From assembly GCA_937891135.1 (NCBI GenBank), contig CALAFB010000085.1:1-14172 (forward strand): a stretch of 14,172 nucleotides of DNA. Direction: 5' to 3'. The stretch comes from an uncultured Elusimicrobium sp. GTDB taxonomy: Bacteria; Elusimicrobiota; Elusimicrobia; Elusimicrobiales; Elusimicrobiaceae. The translations under genes and the position numbers were made by a program. Shown here piece by piece: positions 1 to 6,253 of this stretch (positions are counted from its first letter, which is position 1; each line of letters begins with the position of its first letter). Under the pieces are notes generated by a model. That model did no database searches. It worked only from the letters and a program-made list of their open reading frames with translations, and was not told the origin of the DNA.

Positions 1-588
1 CCTTTAGCCCCGGAAGGTTTTTGTCCGGGGGTCGCGTTAGCGACAAAAAGAGGGGTTACTAAGGAAGGTCCTATTTTGCCCCTCCTACCCCGCCTAGCGG
101 CGGTACTCCCTCCACAAGGGAGAGAGATAATTTCCCGCGGGTTTACGCTCATAGAACTATTGGTTGTCGTACTCATCATTGCGGTATTGGCGGCGGTAGC
201 CCTGCCACAATACCAAAAAGCGGTACTCAAAAGCCGTTTTACACAAGTAGAAAGTGATATACGGGCATTGGCGCAAGCAGCAGCCGTGTGCAAACTAGAG
301 AAAGGGAGTTCCTGTACCGAAGAAGAACTGGATATAGAGGTGCCGGAGTGTGAACCCATCCCGGGGATAGATATAATGGATACGTCATGTTTTTATGGTA
401 TAGCTGATAACGAAATTCTGTTACTCGGAAAATACCACAATGTTGTAGGAGATTGCTACTTTGAAAATGCCCCAGAGGGGTTATCCACCTACACTTTGTA
501 TAGTAATCAAAATCAACTCGCTAAAGTGGGTTTTACAAAGGACACGGGTGTGTGGAGCAGGCTTAGTGGAAACTACCAATCTCGTTAA
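1..588 (+). CDS. Type IV pilin (pilin 1), 5' end open to window edge
   Basis: Encodes a prepilin for a type IV pilus or related secretion pseudopilus. The class III signal is SRGFTLIELLVVV: Gly at codon 139-141 is the -1 residue, Phe is +1 and Glu is +5. A hydrophobic assembly helix and ALPQYQKAV follow. The mature part is about 148 aa with five cysteines, some probably disulfide-bonded. The frame has no stop back to base 1, so the true start may lie outside the window. The earliest in-window candidate is TTG at 76, with a GGAAGG ribosome binding site at 63-68. Codons 46-60 read KRGVT, resembling the KRGFT of normal prepilin leaders; 29 codons of hairpin-rich sequence then precede the real GFTLIE. 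I therefore suspect a leader interrupted by an insert, as in the pilins at 5050 and 6254. Pilin family is certain; the start is not. Confidence 0.85.
   Translation, partial: PLAPEGFCPGVALATKRGVTKEGPILPLLPRLAAVLPPQGREIISRGFTLIELLVVVLIIAVLAAVALPQYQKAVLKSRFTQVESDIRALAQAAAVCKLEKGSSCTEEELDIEVPECEPIPGIDIMDTSCFYGIADNEILLLGKYHNVVGDCYFENAPEGLSTYTLYSNQNQLAKVGFTKDTGVWSRLSGNYQSR
8..44. repeat. Two adjacent hairpin elements inside the pilin 1 leader frame
   Basis: The first is CCCCGGA (8-14) with TCCGGGG (24-30) around a loop containing AAGGTTTTT. The second is GTCGC (31-35) with GCGAC (40-44). The first shares its loop and arm style with the hairpins at 6319-6350 and 7061-7093, so it looks like a member of the same dispersed palindromic family. 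It is read through as protein here. Confidence 0.5.
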
Positions 589-760
589 TTTCCCTAATGT
601 ATGATGTAATAGGTGGGGGAAGTACCCCCACCCAATTTATGCTGCTTACAGAAACCTTATATCCCAGGGCCGGTTTTTATCTTCGTAAGCAAAAAAGCGC
701 CTTACGGTTCGCAACTTCGTCGGTCGTTCGGCTGCGTTCTCAAGCAAGTATAAAATTCAA
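589..760. other. Gene-free stretch between pilin 1 and the tRNA
   Basis: Apart from the hairpin at 612-632, this holds a weak 6-bp inverted repeat (CGTAAG 684-689 / CTTACG 701-706) and a TCG/TTCG-rich stretch around 712-740. I see no ribosome binding site or coding signature. The open frame running through it also crosses the tRNA antisense and is not credible. Confidence 0.4.
612..632 (+). terminator. Hairpin after pilin 1, possible terminator
   Basis: GGTGGGGG (612-619) pairs perfectly with CCCCCACC (625-632) around a 5-nt loop, 24 nt after the pilin 1 stop. The following sequence (CAATTTATG) has only a weak T-run, so termination efficiency is uncertain. Confidence 0.5.
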
Positions 761-782
761 AAACCCTACTAACGTAGGGTTT
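761..782 (-). terminator. Rho-independent terminator of tRNA-Ala
   Basis: A perfect 9-bp stem, AAACCCTAC (761-769) with GTAGGGTTT (774-782), has a 4-nt loop. It lies 8 nt beyond the tRNA 3' end. Read on the minus strand it is followed by a T-run (TTTTTG), as expected for termination of the tRNA transcript. Confidence 0.75.
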
Positions 783-790
783 CTAAATTT

Positions 791-863
791 TGGACGTGAT
801 CGGGATCGAACCGACGACCTCCTCGTTGCGAACGAGGCGCTCTCCCAGCTGAGCTACACGCCC
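791..863 (-). tRNA. tRNA-Ala, anticodon CGC
   Basis: Read on the minus strand from 863, the 73 nt fold as a cloverleaf. The acceptor GGGCGTG pairs with CACGTCC, including the G3:U70 wobble that is the alanine identity element. The D stem is GCTC/GAGC. The anticodon stem is CCTCG/CGAGG with loop TTCGCAA, giving anticodon CGC for codon GCG. The T loop is TTCGATC, with one G-U pair at the base of its stem. The discriminator is A. No CCA is encoded; the bases after it are AAATTT, so CCA must be added after transcription. Confidence 0.96.
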
Positions 864-896
864 GTAAATCGGTATATCATTTCTGACGACATATTT

Positions 897-925
897 ATTA
901 TAGCATATCCACACTTAAAAATAAA
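897..925 (-). promoter_or_regulatory. Promoter of tRNA-Ala
   Basis: On the minus strand a perfect TATAAT -10 box lies at 902-897, about 34 nt before the tRNA 5' end. The -35 region at 925-920 (TTTATT) is weak, with a 17-nt spacer. Confidence 0.6.
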
Positions 926-1012
926 ATTTTTGCGGTGCTGATAAAAAGTACCACCTCATCTATAGGCCTTTTGGCCCATGTATTTACCGACGAAAATAGT
1001 TATCATATAAAT

Positions 1013-1960
1013 ATGAAGAAAATTATAATATTCATTTTTATGTATGGATTTTTGAATGGCTTATTACAAGCTAATCCCGTGTCAGAGGTTCAATTAAACC
1101 GCCAGGTACAACGTGCTACTGCCCAAGCTGCACAACGGGCGAATGCGAACCTGCTAGATGCTGTAAATGATCTGCAAACCCCGGAAAAACGGTACCGTAT
1201 GCTTTTAAACCAAGGGGCAGATCCGTGCCATGCCTTGCCGTTTGCGGTATTTAGTAACAATGCCCGTGCGGTACGTGTGCTGGCAGAATATAAAGATAAA
1301 TGTAATTGGAAGTATGCCGTAGAACAACGCTTGCCGCTTGTTATGCAAAAAGACAGAGTGGCTGTTTTTCACGCACTTATGGCCGATAACCAGGACATTA
1401 CCTGCCCGGACCCGTTTGCATTTACCCCGGCCCAGGCGGGTTCCCGGTGGCATGCGGTATCCAGGGAAATGTTAGCGGCTGTAAATCAGCGGTGTTTTCG
1501 CACCCCGGCTGCCCGGTCCGATTTTTTACGGAATGTGATTTTATTACAACCGGGGCATCGTACGGCTTTTATGTTGGGGGAAAGTTATTTCTTTGGTATT
1601 CATTCCGCCAAAGACCAACAACGTTGGTTAGAAAGTATTGGGCAACTACTTAGTACCCATTCTAAAATTTCGGACGAAACCTTACTGGATGTTATTTCGC
1701 AGAGCCGGGTGGCCTCGCCTGAAGGTGTGTGGAGTGTGCCATTCTCTACGGTGCGTCAGTTGGTTACGTTATGCTTACAAGGGGGAGCCAACGGCCCGGC
1801 GGTATTAAAACGCTTGGATTCCCCGGCGGGTGAATGGGCGTGGGAACACTATTCTGCGGAAGAACGCATGCGCCTTTCCAACTTGTTGGAACATAAACCG
1901 GAAAAGAAATCCCGTTCTTTTTCGGACCGAATCCGTCACGCTTACCAACGTATTTTTTAA
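1013..1960 (+). CDS. Secreted protein with ankyrin-like repeats
   Basis: A 315-aa protein starting with a clear signal peptide: MKK, a hydrophobic core rich in Ile/Phe, then a likely cut after LLQA near residue 20. I chose ATG 1013 because it places the signal peptide at the N-terminus. An upstream GTG at 935 would add 26 non-hydrophobic residues. No good ribosome binding site is visible for either. Residues about 55-130 resemble degenerate ankyrin repeats (RMLLNQGADPCHALPFAVFS, then ARAVRVLAEY and VAVFHALMADNQD). This suggests a helical protein-binding scaffold in the periplasm or outside the cell. The C-terminus is basic. It is followed by a strong terminator, so it is probably a single-gene unit. 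The function is not recognised; the ankyrin assignment is by pattern only. Confidence 0.75.
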   Translation: MKKIIIFIFMYGFLNGLLQANPVSEVQLNRQVQRATAQAAQRANANLLDAVNDLQTPEKRYRMLLNQGADPCHALPFAVFSNNARAVRVLAEYKDKCNWKYAVEQRLPLVMQKDRVAVFHALMADNQDITCPDPFAFTPAQAGSRWHAVSREMLAAVNQRCFRTPAARSDFLRNVILLQPGHRTAFMLGESYFFGIHSAKDQQRWLESIGQLLSTHSKISDETLLDVISQSRVASPEGVWSVPFSTVRQLVTLCLQGGANGPAVLKRLDSPAGEWAWEHYSAEERMRLSNLLEHKPEKKSRSFSDRIRHAYQRIF

Positions 1961-1988
1961 CGTACGTAGTATTATTTGAATATTGGTT

Positions 1989-2020
1989 CCGCCCGGTATG
2001 TAGCCGGGCGGTTCTTTTTT
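1989..2020 (+). terminator. Rho-independent terminator
   Basis: CCGCCCGG (1989-1996) pairs perfectly with CCGGGCGG (2004-2011) around a 7-nt loop and is followed by TTCTTTTTT. It lies 28 nt after the stop of the secreted protein gene. Confidence 0.93.
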
Positions 2021-2052
2021 GTTGGTTCCCTTTATATACCTTATTACCGGGC

Positions 2053-2080
2053 TTGACGCGTTTTTTTTTTTTGCTATCCT
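2053..2080 (+). promoter_or_regulatory. Pilin 2 promoter with T12 spacer
   Basis: TTGACG (2053-2058) serves as -35. The 16-nt spacer (2059-2074) contains exactly twelve Ts (2061-2072), and TATCCT (2075-2080) serves as -10. The GGCTTGACGCG-T12 block recurs at 8238 and 12989, each time ahead of a pilin-type leader, which supports a real promoter. An inverted repeat GAGGCA (2089-2094) / TGCCTC (2108-2113) lies in the transcribed leader. Confidence 0.7.
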
Positions 2081-2174
2081 TAAAATCTGAGGCAGAGACT
2101 TGGGTTTTGCCTCTCATATTAACAGGCCTGTAATGCCCCGGGTTGTTTGGGAACATAGCAGGGTAGGAGAAAAG

Positions 2175-2627
2175 ATGAAAAAAATAAAAGGGGGTTTTAC
2201 CCTCATTGAATTATTAGTGGTGGTACTCATCATTGGTATTTTAGCGGCGGTGGCGTTGCCGCAGTACCAGAAGGCTGTTGAAAAAGCGCGCGCTATGGAA
2301 GGCTTGACTACGCTAAAAAATTTAGAACCAGCTGTTCATTCCTATTATTTAAGTCACGGCGGTTATGAGGGGATAAGTTTAGATGAATTGGATGTTACCA
2401 TTTCGCCGGATTTATTGCAGAATTTTACATTTCGTTTTATTGTATTTGAAGACGGGCATTTAGATATGATTTTTATTCGTAAAAATTACAATTTGGTAGG
2501 AGTTTTTAAAAATGGAGCAAAATCTCGTGTATATTGCAAAACCGGCCAAGAAAAATTCCTTCCTGTTTGTGTCAGTTTGGGTGCTTCAGCTAGTTGTGCA
2601 GTTAATCAACAATGTAATTTGAAGTAG
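2175..2627 (+). CDS. Type IV pilin (pilin 2)
   Basis: A 150-aa prepilin with an ordinary short leader. MKKIKG then G|FTLIELLVVV puts the peptidase cut after Gly7 and leaves a mature chain of 143 aa with Glu at +5. ATG 2175 has GGAGA at 2166-2170; the frame extends upstream to TTG 2100, but that would destroy the leader form. The assembly helix is followed by ALPQYQKAVEKARA, and the C-terminal half is unlike the other pilins. The four cysteines are all near the C-terminus (VYCKTG, PVCVS, ASCAVNQQC), a D-region-like arrangement. The gene has its own promoter and stands alone. It is either a pilus subunit or a minor pseudopilin; sequence alone does not tell. Confidence 0.93.
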   Translation: MKKIKGGFTLIELLVVVLIIGILAAVALPQYQKAVEKARAMEGLTTLKNLEPAVHSYYLSHGGYEGISLDELDVTISPDLLQNFTFRFIVFEDGHLDMIFIRKNYNLVGVFKNGAKSRVYCKTGQEKFLPVCVSLGASASCAVNQQCNLK

Positions 2628-2710
2628 CTGGTGCTAATGCATCAAATATGCTGTTTCCCTGACCACAGTCATTTCTCCGGGTTGACGGCAGCATTTTACA
2701 TTTTATTTGC

Positions 2711-2750
2711 GTGTATTTAAAGACGGGCATTTAGATAGGATATTTATGTG
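2711..2750 (+). pseudogene. Duplicated fragment of pilin 2
   Basis: This stretch closely matches the pilin 2 coding segment at about 2442-2481: both contain AGACGGGCATTTAGATA, with only a few substitutions around it. In the same reading it gives VFKDGHLDRIFM against VFEDGHLDMIFI. No pilin N-terminus precedes it. A TTGACG at 2682 upstream recalls the pilin promoters, but no good -10 box follows. It overlaps the last codons of the minus-strand gene ending at 2744. Confidence 0.6.
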
Positions 2751-3931
2751 CCTGTTTCTTGCAAGTAATGTTGCACAAGTGCGCGGATTTCTTCCGGCCG
2801 CACTTGTAAGCCCAAAGACCAGGCTGTTTCGTGCAAAATATTTTCCAGTAAATCGGGCAATTGATGTTGTAAATCCGTTAAGAATAGATTCCGGTCCAAG
2901 CGTAAATAATCTTCCAGTACGGTAGCTTGTTTGTTGACCAGTAAGGCCCGTTTGCCGCGCGTATTGGAAATTTTGAACCGAAATTGCAGCGGCCCACCGG
3001 AAGAAATTTTTTCTAAAAATTTTTGAGCTGTACTAAAAAACAGTACCGCATTTTGGGCTAATGTTTCAATATGAATACTTTGGGAAACATGCCCATTGAC
3101 GATTTCATCGAGGGAAACCACTTGCTTATTCATGATAAGCCCATACGCGTTAAATTCCGTCATCTTATAGATACCGCGTTCGTTGGAAATAACGGTCAGA
3201 CCGTCTTGCACGGGTTTTTGCGGATATTCCGGGTTTGCCATTACCCCATATGGGGCGCGCGTAGCGGCGGCAGTTACCAGCCGGGGTAATTGCGTATAAT
3301 CCGTCAGCGGTTCTTGCGGATAAAGCGGCACAAAACTAAGCGTGCTGACGCTTTCTCCGTCGGCAGATACCGCACACGTTTTTAAATAATTGTCAAAATG
3401 GCTTTCGGCTTTGTCATACAAAATATGGCGCAGCCGTTCGGATTTTTGGCGGTGGTCTAACAACCAAGGTAGTTTGTCCGGGTGGACAATGGCCTCCGGG
3501 CGGGACGATTGCCCCGTGCGCACATACGCCCGCTTGGACTTGCCTACTAAATGCGGGGTCAAGTTACTTTGCGGAATATCAATGACTACAAACATTCTAT
3601 CCCCGCGTTTATTTAGCACTATGTTTATGTCCACAAATACCACGGGGTCAATATAGGTTTGAATAATATCTTCCACGCTGTTGCGTACTTTTTCGTGGTA
3701 AGCAATCCCTAAAAAAGGGGGGGCTGGTTTATCGTTTTTATCGTCCTGCACACCCACAATAATGGTGCCGCCCATGGCATTGGCAAAAGAAGCGATGGTT
3801 TTGGCAAATTTCTCGTGGTTTTTGGGCAGCATATATTTGTAGTCTAGCTGTTTATTTTCGGGGATGCCCCGCTTACAAAAAGCCACCACGTCTGCAAAGG
3901 TTAATTCATGCACCGGTTTATTAAATAGCAT
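2744..3931 (-). CDS. AlbA_2 (Schlafen AlbA-like) domain protein
   Basis: A 395-aa protein. Residues about 25-145 carry the hallmarks of the AlbA_2 putative nucleic-acid-binding domain (formerly AAA_4, COG2865-like): QLDYKYMLP at 28-36, then SFANAMGGTIIVGVQDD at 48-64 and RAYVRTGQSSRPE at 134-146. The rest (150-395) matches no domain I can name, and there is no helicase motif. ATG 3931 is preceded by AGGGGG at good spacing. Family members are often linked to transcription control or stress/defence loci, but no phage or toxin partner is visible here. The gene is divergent from the small gene at 4000, and its 3' end overlaps the pilin 2 fragment. Domain call is good; role unknown. Confidence 0.85.
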   Translation of the reverse strand: MLFNKPVHELTFADVVAFCKRGIPENKQLDYKYMLPKNHEKFAKTIASFANAMGGTIIVGVQDDKNDKPAPPFLGIAYHEKVRNSVEDIIQTYIDPVVFVDINIVLNKRGDRMFVVIDIPQSNLTPHLVGKSKRAYVRTGQSSRPEAIVHPDKLPWLLDHRQKSERLRHILYDKAESHFDNYLKTCAVSADGESVSTLSFVPLYPQEPLTDYTQLPRLVTAAATRAPYGVMANPEYPQKPVQDGLTVISNERGIYKMTEFNAYGLIMNKQVVSLDEIVNGHVSQSIHIETLAQNAVLFFSTAQKFLEKISSGGPLQFRFKISNTRGKRALLVNKQATVLEDYLRLDRNLFLTDLQHQLPDLLENILHETAWSLGLQVRPEEIRALVQHYLQETGT

Positions 3932-3940
3932 AATTCCCCC

Positions 3941-3969
3941 TGTAAAAAACCCCTTATATTTATTATAAT
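3941..3969 (+). promoter_or_regulatory. Promoter of the 4000-4998 gene pair
   Basis: A perfect TATAAT lies at 3964-3969, 30 nt ahead of ATG 4000. The -35 region near 3941-3946 (TGTAAA) is poor. The 68-bp divergent intergenic space leaves little room elsewhere. Confidence 0.5.
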
Positions 3970-3999
3970 GTTTTCACCCGGTTAATCAAGGATAATTCT

Positions 4000-4233
4000 A
4001 TGAAAAAGACGATTTATAATTTATCTTTTAATCAAACCCTTACTTACATGATAGACGGCCTTACCTATATATGGCTGCGTGTGCCGGGCGGTTGGAATTT
4101 AACCGTGATAAACGATAAAAGTTTAAGTAATACGTTTATCCCGCAAAGTAACGAATTTAAGGAAACCCTGCGCGAATTGGAAAATAAAGCCACCGATGTA
4201 GTTGGCAAACGTCTGTTAAAGCGCAAGAAATAA
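4000..4233 (+). CDS. Small hypothetical protein, 77 aa
   Basis: ATG 4000 follows AAGGAT at a plausible distance and a TATAAT box. The protein has no membrane segment or signal peptide. It shows a short beta-like N-terminal half (YMIDGLTYIWLRVPGGWNL) and a basic, helical C-terminus ending KRLLKRKK. It stops 3 nt before the next ATG, so the two genes are almost certainly co-translated. I do not recognise the family; the basic tail could bind nucleic acid or another acidic partner. Confidence 0.7.
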   Translation: MKKTIYNLSFNQTLTYMIDGLTYIWLRVPGGWNLTVINDKSLSNTFIPQSNEFKETLRELENKATDVVGKRLLKRKK

Positions 4234-4236
4234 ACT

Positions 4237-4998
4237 ATGGATAAAAACCCGTTGCATACCTTAGCCGGATTTATGACCGGCAAATTTATTGAAGCGGCTC
4301 CTCAGCAGGCAGCCGAGGCCTTGTCGTCGCGTGCCACGCACGAAGTCCTTTTGCTGGTGAGCAGCCAAAAAGCCCAAACCTTGATAGCCGTGCTAAACGT
4401 CATGGAGCCGGCCAAAGCCGCGGCGGTGTTGCGGCGGATTGCATTTAAGCAGGCCGCGTATGTGTTTTCTCATTTAGAAGTGGTGCAGGCTGCTAAATTA
4501 TGGAAAGAATTTGCCACGCCGTACCAGGAGCGTTTAAAAGAAGTCCTTGCCCCGGCGTTTGTGGAATTACTGACGCAGGCGGGAGGATTTGCGGCAAATA
4601 GCGTGGGCCGCGTGATGCAAACAGATTTTATGGCCGTACGCACGGAGACGAAAATAACGGATTTAGTAGCCCGGCTTAAAAATTTACCGCGTAAAAAACT
4701 GCCGGCGGCGTGTTTCGTAACGGGTAAGAATGGGGAACTCAAAGGCAGCATTTCCACGGTGGAACTAGTTTTTTTAAACCCACAAGCCGTATGCGGCAGC
4801 GTAATGAATAAAAATGTATGTGGGGTAAAACCGCAAGACAGTTTGGTTGCCGCGCAAGCATTATTTGATAAGGAAGAAACGGCTTTATTACCCGTCGTGA
4901 ACGAAAAAAATATCTTGGTAGGTGCTTTAGCCAAAGAGCACGCATTTACGGCATCCCCGGCCAAAAAAACGCTGTGGTTTCGCTTGAAAAATAAATAG
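4237..4998 (+). CDS. Soluble MgtE-N / CBS-pair protein
   Basis: A 253-aa cytosolic protein laid out like the intracellular part of the MgtE magnesium channel. Residues about 20-115 form an MgtE-N-type helical superhelix (repeats such as EPAKAAAVLRRIAFKQAAYVF). Two CBS domains follow, about 125-182 (SVGRVMQTDFMAVR...ELKGSISTVEL) and 186-238 (CGSVMNKNVCGVKP...LLPVVNEKNILVGAL). The five transmembrane helices of true MgtE are absent, and the protein ends in a short basic tail, so it cannot itself be a channel. In MgtE these domains sense Mg2+, and CBS pairs in general can bind adenine nucleotides. A regulatory or sensor role is therefore plausible but inferred. The start at 4237 lies 3 nt after the upstream stop. 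Confidence 0.85.
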   Translation: MDKNPLHTLAGFMTGKFIEAAPQQAAEALSSRATHEVLLLVSSQKAQTLIAVLNVMEPAKAAAVLRRIAFKQAAYVFSHLEVVQAAKLWKEFATPYQERLKEVLAPAFVELLTQAGGFAANSVGRVMQTDFMAVRTETKITDLVARLKNLPRKKLPAACFVTGKNGELKGSISTVELVFLNPQAVCGSVMNKNVCGVKPQDSLVAAQALFDKEETALLPVVNEKNILVGALAKEHAFTASPAKKTLWFRLKNK

Positions 4999-5018
4999 AT
5001 TTACGTATATCGGTGTAG

Positions 5019-5036
5019 GTCAGGTGTAAACCAGAC
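5019..5036 (+). repeat. GTCAGG-type hairpin before pilin 3 start
   Basis: GTCAGG (5019-5024) TGTAAA CCAGAC (5031-5036) is one copy of a motif found again at 5100, 6223 and 13121. This copy has one mismatch in the stem. It ends 4 nt before the AGGAG-like ribosome binding site (about 5040-5044) of pilin 3. Confidence 0.65.
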
Positions 5037-5049
5037 AACAGGAGAACAA

Positions 5050-5805
5050 ATGACAAAAAATAATACCCGACGAGGTTTTACGCAACAATCAGGAAATAGG
5101 TCAGGTGTAAACCTGACGTTATGTAAAACGGTACAACAAACTTATCAAATGGTTTCAGGATCTAGTCCTTCTATAAGAGGGTGTACGCCCCGCCCATCGT
5201 CATCCCGCAATGTTTCTATGCGGGATATAGGGGCGGCCCACACGCTATACCCCGCATTACAAACCTGCGGGGTGACGGAGCGTGTGGCCCGAGGATTTAC
5301 CCTTATTGAACTATTGGTAGTAGTGTTAATCATTAGCATATTAGCCGCTGTGGCGTTGCCGCAATACCAGAGAGCTGTTAAAAGAACTCACGGAAAAGAG
5401 GTCTATGTTGCTGTTGATGCGTTGGATAAAGCGTTAAGTGTATATGCGTTGGGACATGGAGATTTAGTATCGCAAATTGATCCAAATAGTATATTCCTTT
5501 TAGCAGAAGAATTAGATATAAAAATCCCTAGTTTGAAACATTTCGTATATCAGAGTCAGCTCTGCGGGGCTTCTGTGGGTGGCGGAGGATCGCGGGATTT
5601 TAAGTGTATAAGCAATAATCAATTATATATGTTCTATGGTAGTGGGGGCGGCAATGACGCTAGCGTGTTCGTTTCTTGGGATGGTGTTACTGGGCAAAGG
5701 CTAAGATTTACGTGTGAAGGCAATCAGTGCGAGGACCATTTTAGCTGTAATTGGCACCAAGAACCAGGATGCCATTGTGGGAATATATCTCCTTGTCCGA
5801 GTTAG
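5050..5805 (+). CDS. Type IV pilin (pilin 3) with 82-residue leader
   Basis: A 251-aa prepilin. ATG 5050 has a proper AGGAG-like site and opens MTKNNTRRGFT, the normal start of a prepilin leader. The frame then runs through 73 extra codons (219 nt) before a second RGFTLIELLVVV at residues 81-92, with cleavage expected after Gly82. The mature chain is about 169 aa, has Glu at +5, and is cysteine- and glycine-rich near its end (GNQCEDHFSCNW, EPGCHCG). The insert contains three hairpin repeats and reads as low-complexity sequence with no helix or membrane segment. Whether prepilin peptidase accepts such a long leader is unknown; weak in-frame GTGs at 5272 and 5284 could serve as late starts. It follows the MgtE-N/CBS gene by 51 nt and may be read from its transcript. 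Confidence 0.88.
   Translation: MTKNNTRRGFTQQSGNRSGVNLTLCKTVQQTYQMVSGSSPSIRGCTPRPSSSRNVSMRDIGAAHTLYPALQTCGVTERVARGFTLIELLVVVLIISILAAVALPQYQRAVKRTHGKEVYVAVDALDKALSVYALGHGDLVSQIDPNSIFLLAEELDIKIPSLKHFVYQSQLCGASVGGGGSRDFKCISNNQLYMFYGSGGGNDASVFVSWDGVTGQRLRFTCEGNQCEDHFSCNWHQEPGCHCGNISPCPS
5100..5117 (+). repeat. GTCAGG hairpin copy inside pilin 3 leader
   Basis: GTCAGG (5100-5105) TGTAAA CCTGAC (5112-5117), a perfect 6-bp stem. It is a second copy of the motif at 5019, this time within the coding frame (read as SGVNLT). Confidence 0.65.
5202..5287 (+). repeat. Nested palindromic elements inside pilin 3 leader
   Basis: Hairpin one is ATCCCGCA (5202-5209) / TGCGGGAT (5219-5226). Hairpin two is ACCCCGCA (5249-5256) / TGCGGGGT (5266-5273), enclosed by CCACACGC (5238-5245) / GCGTGTGG (5280-5287). 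The flanking GTCATCCC and GGTGACGG resemble the dispersed GTCATTCCC elements at 6169, 6319 and 6967. The block ends just before GFTLIE. Confidence 0.65.
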
Positions 5806-5835
5806 TGCGTTTATACAGCCAATGTGTGTTATTTA

Positions 5836-5890
5836 GATTGAAGTCGGGCATAGGCCAGACAGTTCTGTAATATAGGAGGAATCATACAAC
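5836..5890 (+). pseudogene. Decayed pilin 5' leader cassette
   Basis: An imperfect GTCGGG...CCAGAC hairpin is followed by a strong ribosome binding site (TAGGAGGAA at 5874-5882) but no start codon: ATA stands about where ATG is expected, and no prepilin leader follows. The order hairpin, GGAG, start mirrors the intact copies ahead of pilins 3 and 4. Confidence 0.35.
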
Positions 5891-5934
5891 TCACGCAGTA
5901 AGCGTATCATTACAATTTTAAACTGTTTTTGGAA

Positions 5935-5972
5935 CCGCATTTTTTGCGGACTGCTTTTGTAAAAACAAAAGC
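5935..5972. repeat. Pair of adjacent hairpins
   Basis: CCGCA (5935-5939) / TGCGG (5945-5949) around a T5 loop, then GCTTTTGT (5953-5960) / ACAAAAGC (5965-5972) around an A4 loop. Neither is followed by a good T-run, so they are poor terminators. Confidence 0.55.
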
Positions 5973-6111
5973 CCTATCATAATCCAAATACAGCCTAATT
6001 AGGCACAAAGTGGTGGACCTTCGAAATCCGCTGTTTTGTGCCAAATGTTTGCCATTTCTGTTTATGCAGAAATGGCAAGCTGCGGCTGTTATATAGGTGA
6101 GTTATGATAGG
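5973..6111. repeat. 139-bp nested inverted-repeat element
   Basis: The outer arms CCTATCATAA (5973-5982) and TTATGATAGG (6102-6111) match perfectly. Inside them ACAGCC (5990-5995) pairs with GGCTGT (6084-6089). Within that lie two hairpins: GGCACAAA (6002-6009) / TTTGTGCC (6035-6042), and a perfect 12-bp stem, TTGCCATTTCTG (6049-6060) / CAGAAATGGCAA (6067-6078). The layout is a closed, branched fold. It fits either a small non-autonomous mobile element (MITE-like) or a structured RNA. No coding potential or target duplication is evident. Confidence 0.6.
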
Positions 6112-6168
6112 CTCCGATATAGTGGCCGTTTTTATTTGCCATTTTACCGGGGCCCGAAAAAATAAGAT

Positions 6169-6208
6169 GTCATTCCCGCTTCTGTCGTTCGCAGGACTTG
6201 GGAATCTC
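6169..6208 (+). repeat. dRS3-like GTCATTCCC...GGGAATCTC element
   Basis: ATTCCC (6172-6177) and GGGAAT (6200-6205) form inverted arms around a longer, less paired centre than in the other copies. It lies just upstream of the GTCAGG hairpin of pilin 4. Confidence 0.55.
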
Positions 6209-6222
6209 ATCCTTACAAGTAG

Positions 6223-6240
6223 GTCAGGCGTAAACCTGAC
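6223..6240 (+). repeat. GTCAGG hairpin before pilin 4 start
   Basis: GTCAGG (6223-6228) CGTAAA CCTGAC (6235-6240), a perfect 6-bp stem ending 3 nt before the AGGAG ribosome binding site of pilin 4. Its position matches the copy at 5019. Confidence 0.7.
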
Positions 6241-6253
6241 AATAGGAGAACAA

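Larger units (their letters stand above)
5806..6253. other. 448-bp gene-free region rich in inverted repeats
   Basis: No convincing gene is present; the open frames on both strands here are shadows or extensions of pilin 4. The sequence contains a probable decayed pilin leader (5836-5890), then a compact set of hairpins at 5935-6111, then a dRS3-like element (6169-6208) and a GTCAGG hairpin (6223-6240) just ahead of pilin 4. Confidence 0.6.

Noticed and set aside
597..941. A 114-aa plus-strand open frame
   Set aside because: It runs across the tRNA-Ala gene in antisense and through terminator hairpins; its apparent peptide is the familiar false ORF seen opposite tRNA genes.
2061..2072. T12 tract as the T-run of a terminator
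   Set aside because: No GC-rich stem lies directly before it at any of the three copies, and a separate good terminator already ends the upstream gene at 1989-2020 and at 12873-12896.
1764..2156. A 130-aa minus-strand open frame
   Set aside because: It lies opposite the secreted protein's end, the strong terminator and the T12 promoter; the lysine run is simply the poly-T read backwards.
2744..3931. AlbA_2 protein as part of a defence island or toxin-antitoxin system
   Set aside because: No helicase, nuclease, phage or toxin gene is next to it; neighbours are a pilin and a small hypothetical protein, so the context does not support defence.
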